From Peptococcaceae bacterium (GTDB lineage: Bacteria > Bacillota > Desulfitobacteriia > Desulfitobacteriales > Desulfitobacteriaceae): a stretch of 13,816 nucleotides of DNA. Positions 1 through 6,601 of this stretch are shown here, in pieces (position 1 is the stretch's first letter; each line of letters begins with the position of its first letter). The notes below the pieces were generated by a model. The model saw nothing but the letters and a program-made list of their open reading frames with translations, had not been told where the DNA came from and did not search any database. The DNA is taken from positions 1-13,816 of the forward strand of contig JAITOS010000150.1 of the NCBI GenBank assembly GCA_031289815.1, read 5' to 3'. Position numbers and translations under genes: made by a program.

Positions 1-155
1 CCGTTGACCGGCTGGAATTCGGCGAGCTGTTCATCGGTTAGCTCCGGGCAATCTTCGGTATACCGGATCGGGCGTAGGGCCGCCGCTTTTATCCGTGCGA
101 GCTGTTCACCAGTCAGCTCGCTCCCAGCCATAAGGGTATGTCTCACTAGCGCCAT
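1..155 (-). CDS. BrnA/CopG-like antitoxin, N-terminal part (runs off the left edge)
   Basis: The reading frame begins at the ATG complementary to 153-155 and stays open to the window edge, so 51 codons are visible and the C-terminus is missing. A GGAGG ribosome site lies a few bases upstream on the minus strand. The protein starts MALVRHTL and contains two similar acidic segments, ELTGEQLARIKAAA and ELTDEQLAEF. This N-terminal style is familiar to me from small BrnA/CopG-like antitoxins that are numerous in host-associated treponemes. The DNA-binding part would lie beyond the window, and so would a partner toxin if it lies downstream. No toxin gene is recognisable upstream (156-834). The family call rests on resemblance from memory, so a plain hypothetical protein is the alternative. 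Confidence 0.45.
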   Translation of the reverse strand, partial: MALVRHTLMAGSELTGEQLARIKAAALRPIRYTEDCPELTDEQLAEFQPVN

Positions 156-240
156 AAATCCTCCGTTCCCTAAGGTTCCCACTCCGTAAAAACCGCCCGG
201 TGTTCATCGCTGGCCGGGGGGTATCGGGCCGGGATAAATG

Positions 241-264
241 GCCGCCGCCCTAAAGGACGGCGGC
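241..264. repeat. GC-rich palindrome (hairpin), role unclear
   Basis: The arms GCCGCCG and CGGCGGC pair perfectly around CCCTAAAGGA, whose ends pair further apart from one mismatch. On the plus strand it is followed by TTTAAAA, but no plus-strand gene ends just before it, and on the minus strand it lies upstream of the antitoxin-like gene. A terminator role is therefore not supported by context. Its core (CCGCCCT, then AAGG and CGG) resembles the hairpin at 808-827. Confidence 0.5.
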
Positions 265-278
265 TTTAAAAGGCGCCT

Positions 279-305
279 GGCGCCAACAGCGGTTTTATAC
301 CGGCC
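279..305 (+). repeat. Imperfect repeat copy 1 (GCCAACAGCGG core with small hairpin)
   Basis: The 11-base core GCCAACAGCGG at 282-292 recurs exactly at 711-721. In this copy the following bases form a small hairpin, CGGT-TTTAT-ACCG. It lies just to the right of the 241-264 palindrome. The similarity extends weakly beyond the core, giving a unit of roughly 27-29 bases. Confidence 0.45.
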
Positions 306-332
306 CCCTTGGTATGCTATCTTATCCCCATT

Positions 333-670
333 ATGCAGCCATCCCCAGATGAACCAACAGGACAGGCGAACAAGGCCCGGAGGGCGCGGGTGAAAGCCCT
401 CGGCCTCTACCCCCTGGAAACCTGGTGGAAAATCGGGGATCGGATCTTCATCGCCGAAGGCCGGGAGCCGAAAAGCAAAAACCAGCGGAAGGAATCCATG
501 AAAAAGCGGACAGCGTATTTCTTAAAATTGACTCCGGTTTATCCCGCCGCGAAGTTTCCCGTAAACTGGCTGGTATTATAGCCCAAAAAGGCTACTGCGG
601 CGGCCTTGTTATCGTGTATTTTACCAGAACCGCCGAATTGTTCCGCTGGAATATCGACGACCTTAAATAA
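333..670 (+). pseudogene. Possible small hypothetical gene broken by a -1 frameshift
   Basis: Two plus-strand frames both look coding-like over adjoining stretches. From the ATG at 333 the frame reads MQPSPDEP and runs through LGLYPLETWWKIGDRIFIAEG to a run of A residues at 501-505. A shift of -1 at AAAAAG (501-506) joins it to a second frame that continues ADSVFLKIDSGLSRREVSRK and ends in RWNIDDLK at the TAA of 668-670. The joined product would be 112 residues. I do not recognise the family. There is no strong ribosome site, so this may be a decayed gene, a genuine frameshifted gene or chance. The switch point is judged only from composition and reading-frame plausibility. Confidence 0.3.
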
Positions 671-706
671 AAAATCCGGGCCCTGCTGTACCCGGCGGCT
701 ATCCGG

Positions 707-734
707 GGCGGCCAACAGCGGCTTTCACCGCCCG
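707..734 (+). repeat. Imperfect repeat copy 2 (GCCAACAGCGG core with small hairpin)
   Basis: This is the second copy of the GCCAACAGCGG core, at 711-721. Here it is followed by CTTTCACCGCCCGC, so GCGG and CCGC can pair around CTTTCA. Although the flanking bases differ from copy 1, the hairpin position is retained, which suggests a structured repeat rather than a chance word match. Confidence 0.45.
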
Positions 735-807
735 CTTCTGTCAACGGGTTACCCGACTGGCTGGCCGGGGATGCCGCCCGCCGTTCAGTTGATTGGAAGG
801 CGAGGGT

Positions 808-827
808 CCCCGCCCTGAAGGGCGGGG
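808..827. terminator. Strong hairpin after ptsI, possible bidirectional terminator
   Basis: CCCCGCCC (808-815) pairs perfectly with GGGCGGGG (820-827) around a TGAA loop. It lies 7 bases beyond the ptsI stop codon, the right place to end the minus-strand operon. However, the T-rich tail (TTCTTCATTATT) is on the plus-strand side, so intrinsic termination is better supported for plus-strand transcription entering from 330-800. On the minus strand it may act mainly as a 3'-end stabilising structure. Confidence 0.5.
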
Positions 828-834
828 TTCTTCA

Positions 835-2559
835 TTATTCATAACCCGATTGGAGTAGCGCTTTAACTTGATCTGCGTCGGCAAGGGTCAATACTTTTTT
901 AACAAGTTCTACGCATTTGTCCTTTCTGAGCGAACAGAGCAGTTTCCGCGCGGGAAGAATTTTCGAGGGGCTCATTGAAAGTTCACGGATATCCATTCCG
1001 ACAAACAACGGCAACAGCAGAGGATCGCCCGCGGCTTCACCGCACATGCCGCACATGATGCGCGCTTTAGACGCGGCCCCGGCCGCCATGGAAATTAAAC
1101 GCAGCACCGCCGGATGATACGGCGAAAGAAGATGTTCAACATTGGGGTTTCCGCGCTCCGCGGCGAGCGTATATTGGGCAAGGTCATTGGTGCCGATTGA
1201 AAAAAAATCCACCTCTTCCGCGAAATGTTCCGCGAGTACCGCCGCGGAGGGAATTTCAATCATTATGCCGATTTTTGGTTTACCAACGGCTGTCCCTTCC
1301 CCGCGGAGTTCGTCCGCCGCCCGCGCGAGCAGATCCTTCGCGGCTAAAAGTTCCCGCATCGAGGAAATCATCGGAAACATGATACCCAGATTCCCGAAAG
1401 CGCCCGCCCTGAGCAGCGCACGCAGCTGCGGCATAAAAATATCTTCCCTTGACAGGCACAGACGGATTGCGCGGCACCCCAGGAAAGGATTCTCCTCGCG
1501 CGGCAAATGAAGCGCGGGAAGTTCTTTGTCTCCTCCCACGTCCAGGGTGCGGATGATGACAAATTTACCGCCCATTGCCCGCAGCACCGTTTTGTACGCC
1601 TCAAACTGTTCATCTTCGGTGGGTATGTCGCCGCGGTTCATATACAAAAATTCGCTGCGGAAAAGCCCGATGCCTTCCGCGCCGTTATCGCGGGCGGCAG
1701 ATACATCGGAGGGGATTCCGATGTTCGCGCAGATATGGAAGCGCTCGCCGTCCGCGGTTACACTTTCACGGTTGAGATAGGCGGTATTTTCCACAGCCTC
1801 GTGTTTAAGTTTTTGGCTGAGCAGCCGGAATTCGTTAATGTCGTTGTCCGTTGGATGAAGGACCAGGTCGCCGTGTACCGCGTCTAAAATCGCGGGCGCG
1901 CCGTTCACGTCAAGGGCATCCCAGCTTTCCGTCCGCACCATCGCCGGTATGCCTAGGGTTGAGGAAATTATCGCCATGTGCGAAGTGGGGCCGCCCAGCC
2001 GGACGGCGATTCCCGCGACGCGGGCGGTATCCATCCCCGCCATGTCAGAAGGAGCCAGGTCATCGGCCAGAATAATGACATCCCTGTTGATTTTGGACAG
2101 GGATTGTTTGGGGATGCCGAGTATATTTCTGACTACAATATCTTTGATATCCGCCATATCCGCGGCGCGTTCTTTAAATATGGGATCGTCGCTTCCCGTA
2201 AAAAGCTCAACCAATTCGCTGAATTGTTTTTCCGCGGCGTGGGCGGCGTTCAGGGACCGGGTGCGGATCATGTCCAGTATAGGCTGTTCAACGGAATACT
2301 CGTCTTTCAAAATTGACAAATGAGCGTCAAAAATGCCGGCTTCCGTTTCCCCCAGCCGTTCCAGCGCGTCCGCATAAAACTGTTCAACTTCAACAACAGC
2401 GCGCCGCAGCGCGCTCAAAAAGCGCCCGGTTTCCTGTTCTATATCAGCCGCCGGTTCTTCGGGGATTTTGACGGCTTCTTTTTTGAAAAGCATTATTTCC
2501 GCGAAACCGGCGCCCGGTGATACCGGCCTGCCGCGTAATACGGTTCGTTCTTTCCGCAT
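835..2559 (-). CDS. ptsI: Phosphoenolpyruvate-protein phosphotransferase, PTS Enzyme I
   Basis: Enzyme I takes the phosphoryl group from PEP onto a histidine and passes it to HPr, the first step of PTS sugar uptake in the cytoplasm. The product is 574 residues, close to the usual 575. The N-terminal helical HPr-binding region (about 25-140) is followed by the phosphohistidine signature GGPTSHMAIISS with His194. The C-terminal PEP-binding barrel shows FFSIGTNDLAQYTLAAER and the catalytic-cysteine segment IMCGMCGEAAGD. A frame extending 19 codons further upstream is open, but the start chosen here (MRKERTVLRG) fits the family length, follows the ptsH stop by one base and has a GGGAG ribosome site. 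It is the last gene of its operon. Confidence 0.95.
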   Translation of the reverse strand: MRKERTVLRGRPVSPGAGFAEIMLFKKEAVKIPEEPAADIEQETGRFLSALRRAVVEVEQFYADALERLGETEAGIFDAHLSILKDEYSVEQPILDMIRTRSLNAAHAAEKQFSELVELFTGSDDPIFKERAADMADIKDIVVRNILGIPKQSLSKINRDVIILADDLAPSDMAGMDTARVAGIAVRLGGPTSHMAIISSTLGIPAMVRTESWDALDVNGAPAILDAVHGDLVLHPTDNDINEFRLLSQKLKHEAVENTAYLNRESVTADGERFHICANIGIPSDVSAARDNGAEGIGLFRSEFLYMNRGDIPTEDEQFEAYKTVLRAMGGKFVIIRTLDVGGDKELPALHLPREENPFLGCRAIRLCLSREDIFMPQLRALLRAGAFGNLGIMFPMISSMRELLAAKDLLARAADELRGEGTAVGKPKIGIMIEIPSAAVLAEHFAEEVDFFSIGTNDLAQYTLAAERGNPNVEHLLSPYHPAVLRLISMAAGAASKARIMCGMCGEAAGDPLLLPLFVGMDIRELSMSPSKILPARKLLCSLRKDKCVELVKKVLTLADADQVKALLQSGYE

Positions 2560-2560
2560 A

Positions 2561-2836
2561 TTAAACTCCCGCTGATTCGCCAAGGCCGGACTTGACCGCC
2601 GCGACGACAGCGTCAAGGGCCCGCTGTTCGTTTTCCCCCTCGGCGATCAGCTCTATTTCCTCCCCGCATTTTACGCTGGCGGCAAGCACGTTCACAATGG
2701 ATTTTCCATTGAACAACTTGTCGTTCTTTTTGATTTTAATGGCGCAGGGCTGGGCAAGCGCTACCTTGATAAAAGCGTTGGCGGGCCGCGCGTGAAGACC
2801 CGTTTTGTTTGTCACCGTTACAATTTCACTTACCAT
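2561..2836 (-). CDS. ptsH: Phosphocarrier protein HPr
   Basis: HPr relays phosphate from Enzyme I to EIIA proteins in the cytoplasm and, in LevR-type systems, also to regulator PRD domains. The product is 91 residues, as expected. The active-site histidine is His15 in NKTGLHARPA. Ser46 lies in NGKSIVNVLA, the position that HPr kinase modifies in Gram-positive bacteria and many other groups. Whether such a kinase exists here is not visible. The start codon follows the levR-like TGA directly, and its GGAGG ribosome site lies inside the end of that gene, which indicates translational coupling. Pairing with ptsI inside a substrate-specific operon suggests a dedicated phosphorelay. Confidence 0.95.
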   Translation of the reverse strand: MVSEIVTVTNKTGLHARPANAFIKVALAQPCAIKIKKNDKLFNGKSIVNVLAASVKCGEEIELIAEGENEQRALDAVVAAVKSGLGESAGV

Positions 2837-5695
2837 TCAATTACCTCCAATCCGCGTTTTCCCGTTAAGCCTGTCCCTCATTTTTGTTTCAGGCAGCGAG
2901 TGCATAAAATAATAAATTTCCTCACGGGGAATTTCATAACCGTAAGGATTAAAAACCGCGCCTATTATATTCTCCAGAAGCGAAAACCAATTTTTCTTCC
3001 CGCTAATCAGGTTTTCGGCCTCATCGTCCATTTCCAGCGCGTTGCCGTTGACGATCCGTTCCAGCATGCTCGCCGTGTGCATGAAAATAAGCATTTTAAG
3101 CTCATCGGACAGCGGTTCCGTATATACTTTTTGTTCCAAAATATTTATCAGGTGGAATATTCCGGACACACCGCCGTTTGCCTCAACGTTAGGCGCGATA
3201 TATCTGAACGCGTCTCTAAGGACGCTTTCCTGGGGAATGTCGGCGGAATCCGCGCTGTCTGGGTTCACCTGGTAAAAACTGTAATTCCAGTCATTCAAAA
3301 TTGTCGAAATATAGTACATTCCGTTGGCGGTAAAAATTTTATCAGACAGAAGGAATGGTATATTGGGGATTCCCAGATTGATTGTTCCCACAATAAGCTT
3401 GAGCGAATCCCCGTAGGCGGCCGCCTTGCCGAAAACATCATCGAGGGTGCTCATCGCGATAATCGTAAGATGCGGAACATACGACAGTTTTTGCTCCAGT
3501 ATCTCCTTGATGCGTTTCGCGCTGCCGATGCCGGTTACGCAGACCGTTAGAATAATCTTGGTCAGAAACGTTTTACGCGATTTTTCAAGCAGCGCCGGTA
3601 AATTCACCTTTTGGATATCAAAAAAGTACAGCAAGGATTCGCAGTGGCTTTCGATGACCTGTTGAAATATTTCATCCAGTGGGCGGTCGTACGTAAGCGT
3701 CGTTTTACACGCGCATATCATTAAATGATGATCGAGGGATGGAATAATGCGGCATTTTACGCCGCTGGCCTTGCGAATTTCGTTTTCCAATCCCGTAAGC
3801 ATGTCAATATCCGTGAGGATAAGGTTGCCTTCGGCGCCGTGAAACATTTTAACGCTGTCGCAGATCATCTCAAAAACGTTAAACATGCTGTCCGTGGATT
3901 TTCCGCCGACCCAATGAATAAGGCCCGGCGTCAATACCGTATTGAAAAAATTGCCAAGAGCCGCCGCCGCTTGGCTGTTATGTGAAACCAGCGTTATCCA
4001 AACGCCGGGGTTTTTTGTCTTTTTCCTGCCTTGATACAAAAACATGGCAAGAAAATTTAATTCATCGCCGGTTATTTCCGTGCCCAGAGACAAGGCAAGC
4101 CATTCTTCGTATTTGGAAACAAACTGGAAATCCCTTGGATTGGATTGCGCGAGTGAACGGAAATCCCCGGGGAACAGCGGCATGGGTGAATGCATCCGGT
4201 CAATGTATTGGCTGATATGCATGGCCAGCAGCAGCGGGGCAGTTTCGGAAAACGCGTAGTCAAGCTCGTTGGACGCCATCTCAAGGAACTTCGCGGCCAC
4301 GGGGATAATTTCGGGAAGTATGACGCTGTCTAACAGGTTATAATCTATCCCGGTATTTACCAGCATCTTCTTTAAATCTTCAAAATAATCATTTACGGAA
4401 ATGGCGAGAATCTGTTGAAATGATTCTGATTTCAGATCTTCGTCGGTTTTCGAATCAATTTTTTCCTCAACGTACTCATAAATATCAGCTAAAGCCGACG
4501 CCGACTCTCTGCCCGTATCATTCTTTGCCGATATTCGTAAATCCGACGTAAATGGACAAGCGGTTTTGTCCGTATCAATATGATGTTCCGCCACTTGTAT
4601 CAGAATATCGCCAAAGGTAATGGTAATTTCATCGCGTTCAATATTTTTTGAAATATTTCGATGCAAACTTTTCGCGCAGGAAATTTGAATGACATTTTTA
4701 AGCGTTCCGAGACTTACGGCCGAAGTATACGCGGCCAGTATATTAAGTGCGTCTTTTTTTACGACGATCAGCTTTTGTATCGCGGCTGTTTCCTGCCGGT
4801 AAAAGTATTCAATAAATTCTTTCCGTTCGTTTATAGAACGTTCGGCAAGGCTTGGCACCTGGATTAAGACGGGGATTCTCCGCAGAAAGGTATCCAGCAG
4901 CGCGTCGGTCGCGGGTTTTGTGGTGGCGCCAATCAGCATGAACCGGGACTGGCGTTTTGTGACATCGCCGAGCCGCCGGTAATATCCGGTGTCCAGCAGC
5001 GTGAAAAAAAGCTCCTGCCCCGTTGATGAAAGGCAGTGTATCTCGTCCAGCAAAAGTATTCCGCCGTTGGCTTCTTCCACCAGCCCGCGCTTATCCTCCA
5101 CGGCGCCGGTGAAACTGCCCCTTTTGTACCCCAGCAGATTGGCAACCAGCAGCTGCGGGTTGTCCGCGTATTCGGCGCAGTTAAAATGGACAAACGGGAT
5201 GGCGTCGCTGGTGGCGCCAAAAGCGCGTATTTCACCGGCGTATTCCCAAACCGAATACGCGAACATGGTTTTCCCGGAACCGCTCGGCCCGGTAATGAGC
5301 ATATTGAGACCGAAAGGCGGGTACGACACGGCGGCTTTCGCGATGCGTATCTGATGTTTCAGGCTACCGTTTGATCCCACAAGGCGGGCAAATACGGATG
5401 ATTCTTTTGCCCGCTCCGTACCTATGGCCGGCCTGGGCCGCTCAATACGGCGGATTTCCATCGGTTCATTTCCGTCGTCAACGGCCGCGTCCATGGGGAA
5501 AAACAGTACCCCTTTCTTACCTTCCCGGCGGAGCTTGCCCTGATCGACCAGTTTATTCAACTCCACCGCGCAATCATTGCGCCAGATGCCCAGCGCTTCC
5601 GAAACGTCATGCGCCATTACGCCCACCGGCTGCCCGGACTCGATTTGTTCGGTGATTTTCACTTTAACGTATTCTTGAATACGATCTATTCTCAT
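2837..5695 (-). CDS. levR: LevR-type sigma-54-dependent activator with PRD and EII-like domains
   Basis: At 952 residues this has the full LevR architecture. An N-terminal winged-helix region (about 1-70) is followed by an AAA+ module (about 100-340) with Walker A GPSGSGKT at 136-143, Walker B GGILLLDEIH at 211-220 and the sigma-54-contacting loop GSFTGA at 193-198, a variant of GAFTGA. PRD1 (about 425-555) carries His493 in AMHISQYIDRM. An EIIA-Man-like domain (about 563-690) has His572 in LVSHNSQAA. An EIIB-Gat-like domain (about 710-800) has Cys719 in CVTGIGSA. PRD2 (about 825-935) has His873 in MHTASMLERIV. In characterised relatives HPr-P activates and EIIB-P inhibits, so activity follows sugar flux. 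Six bases separate it from the EIIA gene. It has almost no ribosome site, so translation probably depends on coupling. It should act at both sigma-54 promoters at 6143-6173 and 6551-6581. Confidence 0.93.
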   Translation of the reverse strand: MRIDRIQEYVKVKITEQIESGQPVGVMAHDVSEALGIWRNDCAVELNKLVDQGKLRREGKKGVLFFPMDAAVDDGNEPMEIRRIERPRPAIGTERAKESSVFARLVGSNGSLKHQIRIAKAAVSYPPFGLNMLITGPSGSGKTMFAYSVWEYAGEIRAFGATSDAIPFVHFNCAEYADNPQLLVANLLGYKRGSFTGAVEDKRGLVEEANGGILLLDEIHCLSSTGQELFFTLLDTGYYRRLGDVTKRQSRFMLIGATTKPATDALLDTFLRRIPVLIQVPSLAERSINERKEFIEYFYRQETAAIQKLIVVKKDALNILAAYTSAVSLGTLKNVIQISCAKSLHRNISKNIERDEITITFGDILIQVAEHHIDTDKTACPFTSDLRISAKNDTGRESASALADIYEYVEEKIDSKTDEDLKSESFQQILAISVNDYFEDLKKMLVNTGIDYNLLDSVILPEIIPVAAKFLEMASNELDYAFSETAPLLLAMHISQYIDRMHSPMPLFPGDFRSLAQSNPRDFQFVSKYEEWLALSLGTEITGDELNFLAMFLYQGRKKTKNPGVWITLVSHNSQAAAALGNFFNTVLTPGLIHWVGGKSTDSMFNVFEMICDSVKMFHGAEGNLILTDIDMLTGLENEIRKASGVKCRIIPSLDHHLMICACKTTLTYDRPLDEIFQQVIESHCESLLYFFDIQKVNLPALLEKSRKTFLTKIILTVCVTGIGSAKRIKEILEQKLSYVPHLTIIAMSTLDDVFGKAAAYGDSLKLIVGTINLGIPNIPFLLSDKIFTANGMYYISTILNDWNYSFYQVNPDSADSADIPQESVLRDAFRYIAPNVEANGGVSGIFHLINILEQKVYTEPLSDELKMLIFMHTASMLERIVNGNALEMDDEAENLISGKKNWFSLLENIIGAVFNPYGYEIPREEIYYFMHSLPETKMRDRLNGKTRIGGN

Positions 5696-5701
5696 ATCAC
5701 A

Positions 5702-6124
5702 TCAAAGCGCCGAAGCAAATTTCCCCACATTGACGATGCCGTCACGGACAAGATCCTCAACCGCGGCGATGAGTTCGGCGCCGCGCTTGTATTCGCGCTG
5801 CGCCAGGACATCTAGGAAAATCGGCAGGTTAATACCGCTCAGCCCCTCGATCTTTTTACCTTCACATTGAATGATAAACTGGTTGAATGGCGTTCCAGCG
5901 AAAAGATCAAACAGCACAACCGAGCCTTCCGGCATTTTGTCGTAAACGGCTTTTGCTTCTTTCGCGTAGGCCACAATATCCGCGCCTTCCTCAAAGGGAA
6001 GCGCGGCGACATTCTGTATATCGCCCGCGATCATCTTTGCCGACTCGATCAAGGACGTACAGAGCGGTCCATGGGACAGAATGAGAATCCCCGGAAGTGC
6101 GCCGGTTTCTTTTGTGGTATCCAT
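5702..6124 (-). CDS. PTS EIIA component, mannose/fructose/sorbose family
   Basis: This cytoplasmic protein accepts phosphate from HPr and donates it to EIIB. It has 140 residues, the normal length for a stand-alone EIIA-Man domain. His18 in GILILSHGPLC is the phosphorylation site. Later segments are typical of the family: GSVVLFDLFAGTPFNQF and LSGINLPIFLDVL. The frame is open 27 codons further upstream, but that extension would overlap the promoter. The ATG at 6122-6124 has a GGGAG ribosome site and gives the family length. It is the first gene of the regulator/HPr/Enzyme I operon. Its EIIB and EIIC-EIID partners are encoded in the divergent operon, an unusual split of one PTS across two transcripts. 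Confidence 0.92.
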   Translation of the reverse strand: MDTTKETGALPGILILSHGPLCTSLIESAKMIAGDIQNVAALPFEEGADIVAYAKEAKAVYDKMPEGSVVLFDLFAGTPFNQFIIQCEGKKIEGLSGINLPIFLDVLAQREYKRGAELIAAVEDLVRDGIVNVGKFASAL

Positions 6125-6142
6125 AGTTATCTCCCTCTTTGT

Positions 6143-6161
6143 TATAGCAATAATCGTACCA
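6143..6161 (-). promoter_or_regulatory. Sigma-54 promoter for the EIIA-levR-ptsH-ptsI operon
   Basis: On the minus strand the sequence TGGTACGATTATTGCT (6161-6146) matches the sigma-54 consensus TGGCACG-N4-TTGCW with one change. The -24 GG and -12 GC elements have the required spacing. Transcription should start near 6136, immediately before the ribosome site of the EIIA gene, leaving a leader of about a dozen bases. The presence of a sigma-54 activator within this operon supports the call and implies positive autoregulation. Confidence 0.82.
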
Positions 6162-6173
6162 CTACGAGTAGTG
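6160..6173. promoter_or_regulatory. CACTAC-N2-GTAGTG palindrome over the minus-strand -24 element
   Basis: A perfect 6-2-6 inverted repeat (CACTAC GA GTAGTG on the plus strand). Its end overlaps the first bases of the -24 element of the minus-strand sigma-54 promoter. The same palindrome sits in the same register at the opposite promoter (6551-6564). The position suggests an operator for a protein that competes with sigma-54 polymerase. No candidate repressor gene is in the window. Confidence 0.65.
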
Positions 6174-6550
6174 AATATGCTATCACGGGCTATTCCCTTG
6201 CTCAATGATAACGCGCTGGGATGTTACGGACAGTTAAAGGAATTATTTTTATCCGCCCCATTACCGTAACTGGAGCCGGCCCTTTAACCACCCCGGCTTG
6301 CGGCGCCGGCGGCCCATATAGGGTTTGAAAGCCGCGTGAAAACAGATTTTCTGTGCACTTGTTCCTCTACGTTAGAATTATAAGATAATCCTATTGAATA
6401 TGTCTTACATAACATACCCTTCATAAATATATTGTCGGTCGCCCGCTGGTTTTGTCGCCGGCGCCGATCGGGCGGTTTATTGCGGCTCCCCTCCCCCAAA
6501 TTGGCGCAGTCCGGCGGCCCCCGGGTAAGACGCTCATTATGCTGGATAAA
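6162..6550. other. Divergent control region between the two promoters
   Basis: No gene is supported here; the long minus-strand frame from 7153 to 6284 is a shadow of the aldolase gene. The left part (6180-6340) holds interleaved dyads at 6223-6288. The middle (6340-6420) is AT-rich with three 5-3-5 palindromes at 6342-6354, 6377-6389 and 6399-6411. The right part (6430-6540) is GC-rich with a weaker dyad (CGCCCG at 6440-6445, CGGGCG at 6469-6474). A sigma-54 activator normally binds 80-200 bases upstream, so its sites should be in this region. Confidence 0.6.
6223..6288. promoter_or_regulatory. Candidate upstream activator sites (interleaved dyads)
   Basis: GTTACGG (6223-6229) is the reverse complement of CCGTAAC (6264-6270), and GTTAAAGG (6233-6240) is the reverse complement of CCTTTAAC (6281-6288). 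The dyad centres lie about 110 and 125 bases upstream of the predicted minus-strand start, which fits the placement of the LevR site in the Bacillus subtilis levanase operon. The arms interleave rather than nest, so they are unlikely to be a simple RNA hairpin. Assignment to LevR is an inference. Confidence 0.35.
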
Positions 6551-6564
6551 CACTACCCGTAGTG
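6551..6564. promoter_or_regulatory. CACTAC-N2-GTAGTG palindrome over the plus-strand -24 element
   Basis: A perfect 6-2-6 inverted repeat (CACTAC CC GTAGTG) whose last two bases are the TG of the -24 TGGCAC element. It is the counterpart of the palindrome at 6160-6173, with the same overlap. The two promoter segments, 6551-6581 and 6173-6143, agree at 27 of 31 positions by my count. Confidence 0.65.
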
Positions 6565-6578
6565 GCACGGTTTTTGCT
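6563..6578 (+). promoter_or_regulatory. Sigma-54 promoter for the aldolase-PTS-oxidoreductase operon
   Basis: TGGCACGGTTTTTGCT matches the sigma-54 consensus TGGCACG-N4-TTGCW at every defined position. Transcription should start near 6588, just before the GGAGG ribosome site at 6590-6594 and about 13 bases before the aldolase ATG at 6602. The divergent LevR-type activator is the obvious regulator. Confidence 0.9.
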
Positions 6579-6601
6579 ATATAAAAAACGGAGGTTATTA
6601 T

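Larger units (their letters stand above)
156..834. other. Long region without a confident gene, rich in hairpins
   Basis: This gap separates the antitoxin-like gene from the end of ptsI. It holds a GC-rich palindrome at 241-264, an imperfect repeat pair at 279-305 and 707-734, a perfect 8-bp hairpin at 808-827, and a possibly frame-broken ORF at 333-670. No promoter stands out. The mixture looks like an accessory or decayed segment rather than a normal intergenic spacer. Confidence 0.6.

Noticed and set aside
2560..2616. Upstream extension of ptsI by 19 codons
   Set aside because: The extension overlaps ptsH, lacks family resemblance, and the internal ATG has a proper ribosome site and gives the normal Enzyme I length.
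2792..3550. Plus-strand open frame of 252 codons
   Set aside because: Antisense to the LevR-type gene across its PRD2 and EIIB-like domains; no ribosome site or family resemblance.
6430..6480. Terminator in the GC-rich part of the divergent region (CGCCCG/CGGGCG followed by TTTATT)
   Set aside because: Only a 6-bp stem with a long loop, and no gene ends upstream on that strand.
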